64,000 nucleotides of DNA from Archangium lansingense (lineage in GTDB: Bacteria; Myxococcota; Myxococcia; Myxococcales; Myxococcaceae). Numbering within the stretch: the first letter of the stretch is position 1; each line of letters begins with the position of its first letter. A program made the position numbers and the translations under genes. The DNA is taken from contig NZ_JAPNKA010000001.1 in assembly GCF_026626635.1 (NCBI RefSeq), positions 744,001 through 808,000 on the forward strand, read 5' to 3'. Under the pieces are notes generated by a model. That model did not search any database and was not told where the DNA came from. It worked only from the letters and a program-made list of their open reading frames with translations. Shown piece after piece: positions 57,739-64,000 of this stretch.

Positions 57739-58257
57739 TCAGCGTCCTCGCCGCTTGAACTGCGCCAGGCTGAGCTGCTGGTTCAACCGGACGATCTCCC
57801 TGCGCGCGGCCTCGAGCTCCTCCGACGGCTTCCCGCCCCCGAAGAGTCCGCGCAACCGTTCCAACAAGGAGCGTTTGTCGGCCGGCCGGGTGCTGAGCTG
57901 TTGCACCTTGGCTTTGGACTTTGCCAGCGCCTGGTTCGTGGTCTCCAGCTGCTTCTTCAGCAGCTTCACCTCGTCGCGCGCCAGCGTGGCTTCCTTCCGG
58001 GACTCACCCAGGTCAGCCGTGAGCGCGGCGAGCTGCTGCTCGACGTCCGCGCGCGCCGAGCGAAGGGCGGCATTCTCCTTCTCCAGGGACTGCACCTGCG
58101 TCCGTAGGGCCTGAATTTCCGCCGCCTCCTGCTTTTCGTCCCGCGGCGCTACGGGAGTCGCTTTCTCCCGCGCGGCCAGCTCGGCCTTGAGGCGCTTTAC
58201 TTCCGACTGCGTCGTCTCGAGCAGATCCCTCAGCTCGCGCACATCCGTCTTCGCCAC
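57739..58257 (-). CDS. Coiled-coil protein of unknown function
   Basis: A 172-residue protein that is almost entirely Glu/Lys/Ala/Leu/Gln heptads (residues 4-115; SEVKRLKAELAAREKA, LRTQVQSLEKENAALRSARA), with a short loop (ERLRGLFGGGKPSEE) and a second helix (EAARREIVRLNQQLSLAQFK). A structural or scaffold role is plausible. It is followed, on the same strand and upstream, by the Rieske oxygenase gene, 63 bp away. Confidence 0.75.
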   Translation of the reverse strand: MAKTDVRELRDLLETTQSEVKRLKAELAAREKATPVAPRDEKQEAAEIQALRTQVQSLEKENAALRSARADVEQQLAALTADLGESRKEATLARDEVKLLKKQLETTNQALAKSKAKVQQLSTRPADKRSLLERLRGLFGGGKPSEELEAARREIVRLNQQLSLAQFKRRGR

Positions 58258-58320
58258 GTGTCCACCCCTGGTGCCGGGAGCATAACCCCGTGGCCCGCGG
58301 GGCGGAGAACCGCAGCGGAA

Positions 58321-59334
58321 TCAGCTCGCCAGCGTCGGGGCCTCGGTGACGGCGGTGGGCTCCTGGGAGCCCCGCTTCTTGCGCTCCAGGTACCAGCGCC
58401 GGAAGGCCAGCGTGGCCCGGTCCGTCGCCACGCTGCGCTCCTCGGACACTGGCGGGGACTCGACGGGGTAGCTCGACTCCACCACCGCCTGGTCCTCTCT
58501 CAGGATGCGCTTGTTGAAACGGTCGAGCAGGGCCGCGAGCGGCTGGACTTTCAGGAAGTCGCGCGTGCTCACCAGCATCATCCGCGTGTGGTCCGCATCC
58601 ACCGGGACGCACCACATGAACAGGCGCATGAGGCGGTTGGGAATGGGGACGTTCAGCGACATGCCGTTGGGCCGCAGCCACTCCAGATAGGCTTCCGCGG
58701 GCGCTCCTCCATCCAGGGTCCAGGTGGTGCGGAACCCCGTGGGCGTGGGGTGAACCTCCATCTCCATCTTCGAGTCCGGCTTCATCCGCCTCGCCAGCGG
58801 TCCACCGATGGTGCGCCGGTGCACGAAGGGCAGGTGCGGCGAGTCCAGCATGTTCTCCATCGCCCGCGTCCAGTGCGCGTTCCACGTCTCGGCGTAGTGC
58901 CACACGTGGACGCCGGGCTGCTCCATCACGGAGGGCACGGATGGCTCATCCGGGGCCTCGGCGCCTGGGCGGGTGTAGACCCAGAGGAGGCCGCCGCGCT
59001 CGCGCACTGGGAAGGTCGTGGCCGCGTAGCGCCGACGCTTCTCCTCCGGCATGGGGTTGAGCGGAATGTGCGTGCACGCTCCGTCCGAGGCGAAGCGCCA
59101 CCCGTGGAAGGGGCACTCCAGGCACCCGTCCTTGCCCACCTTCCCCAGTGACAGCTTCACGCCTCGATGCGGGCACTGGTCGTGCAGCGCCGACACCCGG
59201 CCTTGCTGGTCTCGGAAGAGCACGATGCGCGCCCCGCCCAGCGTCAGCCCATAGGGTGCCTTGCCGACCTCCTTCGACATCGCCACCGGCGTCCACAGGT
59301 CCGCGAAGCCCTCGTCGGCCAAACCGTCCAGCAT
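58321..59334 (-). CDS. Rieske 2Fe-2S ring-hydroxylating oxygenase, VanA/PaO-like
   Basis: A 337-residue monooxygenase. The Rieske centre is Cys54/His56 (HDQCPHRGVKLS) and Cys74/His77 (CLECPFHGW). The mononuclear iron site has ENMLDSPHLPFVH (His167, His172), with an Asp further on. Relatives O-demethylate or hydroxylate aromatic or polycyclic compounds (vanillate, pheophorbide). No reductase gene is adjacent. It is divergent from a TetR regulator 138 bp away that probably controls it. Confidence 0.93.
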   Translation of the reverse strand: MLDGLADEGFADLWTPVAMSKEVGKAPYGLTLGGARIVLFRDQQGRVSALHDQCPHRGVKLSLGKVGKDGCLECPFHGWRFASDGACTHIPLNPMPEEKRRRYAATTFPVRERGGLLWVYTRPGAEAPDEPSVPSVMEQPGVHVWHYAETWNAHWTRAMENMLDSPHLPFVHRRTIGGPLARRMKPDSKMEMEVHPTPTGFRTTWTLDGGAPAEAYLEWLRPNGMSLNVPIPNRLMRLFMWCVPVDADHTRMMLVSTRDFLKVQPLAALLDRFNKRILREDQAVVESSYPVESPPVSEERSVATDRATLAFRRWYLERKKRGSQEPTAVTEAPTLAS

Positions 59335-59472
59335 GAAGTCCTCCTGCAGGTGCTGCTTCCTAGATAGAATATTCAGGTTGGTTTATTTAATTTCAAGTCG
59401 AAGTGGGGGAAGAGCACGGACGGGAGCAGGAGGAAGGTGGATTCCATACCCCATGCGAGTTATTCAGACGGC
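59335..59472. promoter_or_regulatory. AT-rich divergent control region for the oxygenase and TetR genes
   Basis: The centre of this gap (59359-59396) is strongly AT-rich against the GC background and includes an 8-bp palindrome GAATATTC at 59367-59374, a candidate TetR operator half. It probably holds both promoters. No full-length dyad was identified. Confidence 0.4.
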
Positions 59473-60144
59473 ATGGCCCGAGTGAAGGGGAGCCGCAACG
59501 CCGACTACGAGAAGGAGCGGGAGCGCCTGCTGGAGGCGGTCCGCGCGCGCCTGCTCGCGAAGGACGGGGCCCAGGCGAGCTTCCGGGAGCTCGCCGAGGT
59601 AGCCGGGGTGAGCGTGGCCACACTTCGCCACTACTTCGGCTCGCGCGAGGCGCTGCTGGCCGAGGTGATGACGGACATGCACCGGCGCGGCCTGCCGTTC
59701 CTCCACGCCGCCGCCACGGAGCTTCACGGCCCGGTGCGCGAATCGCTCCAGTGGTTCCTCCAGCAACTCCTCATGGGATGGCGCATGGGGGTAGGGGAGG
59801 TGCACGCCTTCGGCCTCACCGCGAGCGTGGGCCACGAGACGCTGGGGCCGGTATACGTGCAGGAACTGCTGGAGCCCACGCTGCAATCGGCCGAGGCTCG
59901 GCTGTCGCGCCACATCGCGGACGGTGAGCTGCGGCGCTGCGACGTGCGTCACGCCGCGCTGGAGCTGGTATGCCCGGTGGTGCTCGGACTGCTGCACCAG
60001 GTGCAGCTCTCGGGCGCTCGCTGCCGGCCGCTGGACGTGGAGCGCTTCCTGGCGGACCACCTGGAGACGTTCCTCCGGGCCCATGCCGTGGACCCCGAGT
60101 CTCCAGCTCCTACGCGTCCCCGAAAGCCCGGTCGCCCGGCTTAG
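59473..60144 (+). CDS. TetR-family transcriptional regulator
   Basis: A 223-residue repressor with an N-terminal HTH (FRELAEVAGVSVATLRHYFG, residues 37-56) and a helical ligand domain with a conserved-looking Trp-rich helix (SLQWFLQQLLMGWRMGVGEV). Divergence from the Rieske oxygenase across a short AT-rich region suggests substrate-responsive control of that gene and itself. The C-terminus (RPRKPGRPA) is basic and disordered. Its 3' end overlaps the convergent gene by 4 bp. Confidence 0.92.
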   Translation: MARVKGSRNADYEKERERLLEAVRARLLAKDGAQASFRELAEVAGVSVATLRHYFGSREALLAEVMTDMHRRGLPFLHAAATELHGPVRESLQWFLQQLLMGWRMGVGEVHAFGLTASVGHETLGPVYVQELLEPTLQSAEARLSRHIADGELRRCDVRHAALELVCPVVLGLLHQVQLSGARCRPLDVERFLADHLETFLRAHAVDPESPAPTRPRKPGRPA

Positions 60145-60692
60145 GGCACACCCAGGATGAGCCCGAGCGTGGCCAGCGTCATCGCAGTGCCCTGCTGTGC
60201 GAGCGCCGGAGGAATGTCGAGGACCACCGGCCGCTCGGGGGCGCCTCCACAACTGCGTGAGCCTGAATAGCTCCCGTCCTGAGTGGCCTTCAGGTCATAG
60301 CTGCACGCCCCCACCGTACCGGTGAGCGCTTCCTTGCTCAGGTTGAGCTCCGTGAGCCTGCCGTAGAAGGAGCCTCGGGCGTGGGTGACGCCGCCCTTGT
60401 CCTCGAAGCTCAATCGGGTCAGCTCCCGGCCCACGGTGCCTCCCAGCTCCTGGCCGTTGAGGCCGAGGAAGACCGTCTGGCCAAAGGCCCTCCCGCGCAG
60501 CGTCTTCCCATCGCGGGAGAGCTGGACGTCGGGGCCGGTGACGCTGTCCCCCGTGACGCGCGCCGTGATGGCGGCGTTCGGAGTGCGCAGGAAGAGGTAC
60601 TGATCCTCGCTCTGGGCAGCCGCCGTTCCGAGTGCGAGCAGGGCGGCCATCCCGAGCGCTCGACCGACTCGCTGGGTGTACGAGGAATTCAT
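60141..60692 (-). CDS. Exported beta-rich protein of unknown function
   Basis: A 183-residue protein with a signal peptide (RALGMAALLALGTAAAQ) and a mature part rich in short beta strands and Gly turns (LFLRTPNAAITARVTGDSVT; ALTGTVGACSYDLKATQDGS), plus a C-terminal hydrophobic segment (TAMTLATLGLILG) that could anchor it. Two Cys may form a disulfide. No family recognised. Confidence 0.78.
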   Translation of the reverse strand: MNSSYTQRVGRALGMAALLALGTAAAQSEDQYLFLRTPNAAITARVTGDSVTGPDVQLSRDGKTLRGRAFGQTVFLGLNGQELGGTVGRELTRLSFEDKGGVTHARGSFYGRLTELNLSKEALTGTVGACSYDLKATQDGSYSGSRSCGGAPERPVVLDIPPALAQQGTAMTLATLGLILGVP

Positions 60693-60954
60693 ACGCGAAG
60701 GATAGGAATGGAGGGGCCACCGTGTGCCGTGCCCCCGGCCGCCCGCTCGTGGGGAGGCGGAGAGGGCGTGCTCCGCCAGGACGGCACGTCAGGCGTCCGC
60801 CCGGTTGCCGGGCGAGCCCGAGCATTGGCCGTTATCCTCCGGCGATCCCCAGCCGCCGGGCACTCTCTCCGGCGAAGGAGCCAGGTCCGTGGAGGCGTCT
60901 TCCCCATCCAGCCGTTCCCATGCCGGACCCCAACGGGGTGGCGGCCAGGGACAC

Positions 60955-62103
60955 GTGCCTGTCAGTCTCCTCCTCCGAGGCATCCTGATGTTGACGATGA
61001 TGGTAGGGCTGGTGGCCGCGCTGCACTACTACCTCGGGGTGAGGCTGGTGTCGGACCCCGGACTGGCGCAGCCCTGGGCGGGGCTTGGTTGGTTGGTGTT
61101 ATGGCTCGGCTTCGCCTCCATCCCGGCGGCCATGGCGTCCACGCGGATGCGGCCTTCGTGGAAGGAGCAGGTGCTGCACTGGGGCGGCATGCTGTGGATG
61201 GGCGCCTTCGGACTGCTGCTGACGGCCACGGTGGTGGCGGATGTGGTCGGGTGGGTGTGGGGGCTCGTGGGCCCGGCGCCCCTGCCGGCAGGAGACAAGG
61301 CGCTGGCGGTGGTGGGCGTGGTGGTGCCGGCGATGCTGGTCGCCTTCCGGACGGCCCGCTCCCCGGCGCGCGTGGAGCGTGTGACGGTGCCGGTAGCGGG
61401 GCTGGGCGCGGGGCTGTCGGGGATGAAGGTGGTGCAGATCTCCGACATCCACATTGGCCCTACGCTGGACCGGAGCTTCATGCAGCGCGTGGTGGAGCAG
61501 GTGAACGCGCTCCAGCCCGACGTGGTGGCGGTGACAGGAGACCTGGTGGACGGCAGCGTCACGCGGCTGCGCGACGAGGTGGCCCCGCTCGCCGGCCTGC
61601 GCGCGCCGCTGGGCGTCTACTACGTCACCGGTAATCACGAGTACTACCACGGGGGCGCCTCCTGGTCCGCCGAGGTGGCCCGGCTGGGCCTGACGGTGCT
61701 GAACAACGCGCACCGGGTGGTGGAGCGTGGGGGCTCGCGCCTGACGGTGGCGGGGGTGACGGACCTCGAGGGTGGGAGGATGGACCCGTCGCACGCGTGC
61801 CGGCCGGACGTGGCGCTCGCGGGGGCTCCGGCGGGCGTGCCTCGGTTGTTGTTGGCACACCAACCTCGCGCGGCGGTGCTGGCGAAGGGGCTGGGGGTGG
61901 ACCTGCAACTCTCGGGTCACACCCACGGCGGGCAGCTCTTCCCCTTCATGGCTTTCGTGAAGTTGCAACAGCCCGTCATTCAGGGGCTGGCCACCATCGC
62001 CGGGGTGCGCGTCTACACCAACCGAGGGACTGGCTACTGGGGCCCGCCGCTGCGCCTGGGGCCCGCGCCGGAGATCACCGAGCTGACACTCGTGAGCGCG
62101 TAG
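60955..62103 (+). CDS. Membrane-anchored metallophosphoesterase (YkuE-like)
   Basis: A 382-residue calcineurin-like phosphoesterase. The N-terminus and region 28-115 hold about four hydrophobic segments. The catalytic domain has VVQISDIHIGP, VAVTGDLVDGS, YYVTGNHEYY and QLSGHTHGGQLFP, the complete set of metal ligands. It would act outside or on the membrane on phosphodiesters, as YkuE does. The GTG at 60955 gives a membrane-initiating start; the ATG at 60988 is an alternative. Confidence 0.9.
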   Translation: MPVSLLLRGILMLTMMVGLVAALHYYLGVRLVSDPGLAQPWAGLGWLVLWLGFASIPAAMASTRMRPSWKEQVLHWGGMLWMGAFGLLLTATVVADVVGWVWGLVGPAPLPAGDKALAVVGVVVPAMLVAFRTARSPARVERVTVPVAGLGAGLSGMKVVQISDIHIGPTLDRSFMQRVVEQVNALQPDVVAVTGDLVDGSVTRLRDEVAPLAGLRAPLGVYYVTGNHEYYHGGASWSAEVARLGLTVLNNAHRVVERGGSRLTVAGVTDLEGGRMDPSHACRPDVALAGAPAGVPRLLLAHQPRAAVLAKGLGVDLQLSGHTHGGQLFPFMAFVKLQQPVIQGLATIAGVRVYTNRGTGYWGPPLRLGPAPEITELTLVSA

Positions 62104-62236
62104 CTCGGGTGCGCACGGAGTTCACTGGCTGTCGTGGTGCGAAGGGGCGCGGAGGGATGCGTTGCCCCTTCTTCCTCTCCGGCGTTACCCTGCGTTCGTG
62201 CCTCCCGAGTCCCAAGGCCGGGCCACCTCCGGGTCC

Positions 62237-62629
62237 ATGCGCGTCCTCTTCGTGGCGGATGACCCCGTGCTGCGCGATACCGCCCGGCGCGAGCTGTCTC
62301 CGGGCTTCGAGCTGCTCCCCGTCAACACCTTCGCCTTGGCCCTGCCCCTGCTCGACCTCGAGCCGGCTCCCACTGCTGTCATCATCGACCTGGGACTGGC
62401 GGACGCCAAGGGGGCGTCGGGCTTCCTCGCCATCCTCGTGGAGCGGGGCTACTCCGGCCCGCGCATCCTCCTGTCCGGCAAGTTCCGCCCGGAGGAGGCC
62501 TCCACCCTCAGCCAGGCCAGCATCATCCATTTCGCGCTCGCCACGCCCTGGGCCCCCGGCGAGCTGCGCGCCTTCGTGGAGGCCGCGCTCGGCTTCCGCC
62601 CCTTCCCGAGCGCCCTGCACGCCATCTGA
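62237..62629 (+). CDS. Atypical response-regulator receiver-like protein
   Basis: A 130-residue single-domain protein with a CheY-like pattern: acidic start (VLFVADDPVLRDTARREL), phospho-acceptor-like Asp in AVIIDLGLADAKGASGF, and ILLSGKFRPEEA. The conserved Lys before the last strand-helix (usually TKP) is replaced by Thr (FALATPWAPGEL), so phosphorylation may be impaired. There is no output domain. It is followed by the DUF2062 gene. Confidence 0.75.
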   Translation: MRVLFVADDPVLRDTARRELSPGFELLPVNTFALALPLLDLEPAPTAVIIDLGLADAKGASGFLAILVERGYSGPRILLSGKFRPEEASTLSQASIIHFALATPWAPGELRAFVEAALGFRPFPSALHAI

Positions 62630-62758
62630 TGGCTGGTGGCAGGCAACCCATCGAGCCCCATCACGACGTCCTGCGCGCGCGCGGGCTTCGCATTATCCTG
62701 GCGCTGGTTCCGAAGAGATTCGGTCTGCGAAGAGTGGTGCCCCGTGCTGTCGTGGTGG

Positions 62759-63298
62759 ATGGTTGCCAAGAGGAAGTTCCGGCGCGCTCGCGTGCGATTG
62801 CTACGCGGCACGGGTGCCCCGGCTGAGATCGCCGGTGGCATGGCGCTCGGGTTGTTCGTCGCCCTGCTGCCCATCCTGGGCCTGCAACTCCCCCTGGCCC
62901 TCGCCGTCGCCGAGCTGGTGCGTCGGCTGACGCGCTTCCAGCTCTCTCGCGTCGCCGCCGCCGCGGGTGTGTGGATCAACAACCCCGTCACCGCCGCTCC
63001 CGTCTACGGCCTGTGCTACCTCATTGGCCGCCCCATCGCGCACCGTCTCCTCCCCACTCCCCCGGGGCAGCAGGTGGCGACTGAGGCCGGGGCGCTCGAC
63101 CTGAGCGCGCTCTCCCTCTCCGGCCCCGATGCGCTCGAGGCGGGGCTCGGTCTTGTCATCGGTGGCGTCCTGCTGGGTGCGCCCACCGCATGGCTTGGCT
63201 ACCGCATCACCTACGGCATGGTGTCCCGCCACCAGGCCCACCGTCAGGAGCGCCGGGCCCGCAGGGCTCGCGGCCTGAAGCTCGCCCCCGAGGCGTGA
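62759..63298 (+). CDS. DUF2062 membrane protein
   Basis: A 179-residue inner-membrane protein with the DUF2062 pattern: basic N-terminus, AGGMALGLFVALLPILGLQL, the WINNPVTAAPVYGLCYLIG signature and a final membrane hairpin (GLGLVIGGVLLGAPTAWLGY). Family function is unknown; some members sit beside glycosyltransferases. The ATG at 62759 is likely; a longer frame to 62636 exists. Confidence 0.9.
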   Translation: MVAKRKFRRARVRLLRGTGAPAEIAGGMALGLFVALLPILGLQLPLALAVAELVRRLTRFQLSRVAAAAGVWINNPVTAAPVYGLCYLIGRPIAHRLLPTPPGQQVATEAGALDLSALSLSGPDALEAGLGLVIGGVLLGAPTAWLGYRITYGMVSRHQAHRQERRARRARGLKLAPEA

Positions 63299-63409
63299 CC
63301 CATATTCCCTCTCCCGAGGGGCGAGGGGAAATGGCCGCGGGTAGGTTGTCAGTGCATGTTCCTAGGGCACTTCTTTGCGGACCTGCCTGAAAGGACAACC
63401 CGGCCGCCC

Positions 63410-64000
63410 ATGAACCGAGCCTCGCTCCTGTTCGTCCTGCTCGTCGTCCCGGCCTGTGCCACCGCTCCCGCCTCCGTCCCGGCTGCCTCTCCCGAGGCCC
63501 CCGCCCCCTCCGCGTCGGCCCCCGCGCCCTCCGAGGACGCCCGGCTCGCAGCCCTCCTCGAGGAGGACTGGCAGTGGCGCCTGCGCGAGAACCCCCTGTT
63601 CGCCACCGCCATCGGCGACTCGCGTTATGACGATCGGCTGACGGATCTCTCCTTCGAGGCCATCGACCGGCGCGAGCAGCATGCGCTCGACGTGCGGCGC
63701 CAGCTCCAGGGCATCGACCCCGCCCGGCTCTCCGAGTCCTCCCGGCTCGACTACCAGCTCTTCCTGCGCGAGCTGGAGGAGTCCATCGAGGGTCAGCGCT
63801 TCCCCACCGAGTACCTTCAACTCTCCCAGCTCGGTGGGCCCCACACGCTCCTGCCCGAGCTGGCCCTCTCCATGCCTCGGGCCACGGTGAAGAACCACGA
63901 GGACTTTCTCCAGCGCATGAAGCTCCTGCCCGTCTACGTGGAGCAGAGCATCGCGCTGATGCGCAAGGGCGCCGAGGCCGGCATCACTCCGCCCCGCGTC
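63410..64000 (+). CDS. DUF885-family lipoprotein, N-terminal part (runs off window)
   Basis: The first 197 residues of a predicted outer-membrane lipoprotein: signal NRASLLFVLLVVPAC with lipobox-like VPAC, a Pro/Ala-rich linker, then ENPLFATAIGDSRYDDRLTD and PARLSESSRLDYQLFLRELE, the start of DUF885 proteins (usually about 600 residues, often with a metallopeptidase-type HExxH later). The C-terminal catalytic part lies beyond 64000. A GC-rich inverted repeat (about 63307-63332) precedes the gene. Confidence 0.88.
   Translation, partial: MNRASLLFVLLVVPACATAPASVPAASPEAPAPSASAPAPSEDARLAALLEEDWQWRLRENPLFATAIGDSRYDDRLTDLSFEAIDRREQHALDVRRQLQGIDPARLSESSRLDYQLFLRELEESIEGQRFPTEYLQLSQLGGPHTLLPELALSMPRATVKNHEDFLQRMKLLPVYVEQSIALMRKGAEAGITPPRV

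Overview
The window is about 68-70% GC and looks like a myxobacterial chromosome, probably suborder Cystobacterineae (an Archangium/Cystobacter/Myxococcus relative). The evidence is Hanks-type Ser/Thr kinases (one fused to an ATPase-TPR regulator), an FHA-sigma54 activator, a DUF2378 protein, MopE-type metal-binding repeats, many secreted Cys-rich or lipoprotein genes of unknown function, and an HTH-citrate synthase fusion. No rRNA, tRNA or CRISPR was seen.

Layout. 0-9.8 kb: 5' part of ligA, a C69 dipeptidase, a PP2C phosphatase, a YdeP-type molybdoenzyme, an orphan Imm11-like fragment, endonuclease V, an alpha/beta hydrolase without its nucleophile, and an FHA-sigma54 activator. 9.8-18.5 kb: two Ser/Thr kinases, a secreted Cys-rich protein and an OPT transporter translationally close to the giant kinase. 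18.5-25.1 kb: an HD hydrolase, a lower-GC three-gene operon with a JAMM-signature lipoprotein, glutaminyl-tRNA synthetase with a YqeY-like tail, and a TauD/BBOX oxygenase preceded by a promoter and a seven-cysteine short ORF. 25.1-27.6 kb: a RoxA-like di-heme lipoprotein and a small lipoprotein.

27.5-32.5 kb is the accessory hot spot. A low-GC two-gene cassette (ABC-type ATPase plus TOPRIM-like protein, probably anti-phage) and decayed sequence (frameshifted ORF, IS91-like transposase tail) lie between two direct copies, about 97% identical over 0.53 kb, of the 3' half of a ketopantoate-reductase-like gene. One copy belongs to the intact gene and the other is a stranded fragment. This looks like an island that integrated into, and restored, the gene.

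32.7-43 kb: a sulfonate/taurine-type ABC operon whose ATPase is fused to a complete cysteine dioxygenase, a cytoplasmic GxSxG hydrolase, an ECF sigma/ChrR pair, and DUF2378, ankyrin and envelope proteins. 43-50.3 kb: a sensor kinase, PEBP, a methyltransferase, a CPBP protease and a MopE-like lipoprotein. 50.4-54.4 kb: F0 ATP synthase genes (atpZ-atpI-atpB-atpE-atpF) followed by ychF instead of F1 genes. 54.5-64 kb: HTH-citrate synthase, methyltransferase, Rieske oxygenase with a divergent TetR regulator, metallophosphoesterase, a degenerate receiver protein, DUF2062 and the start of a DUF885 lipoprotein.

Themes: Ser/Thr phosphorylation signalling (two kinases, PP2C, FHA activator); organosulfur metabolism at two loci (cysteine dioxygenase-ABC fusion, and the oxygenase with a poly-Cys leader); and one genomic island. 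The most novel-looking items are the poly-Cys leader, the cysteine dioxygenase-ABC fusion, the direct-repeat-flanked ATPase/TOPRIM cassette, the JAMM lipoprotein operon and the His-rich tail on ATP synthase subunit a.
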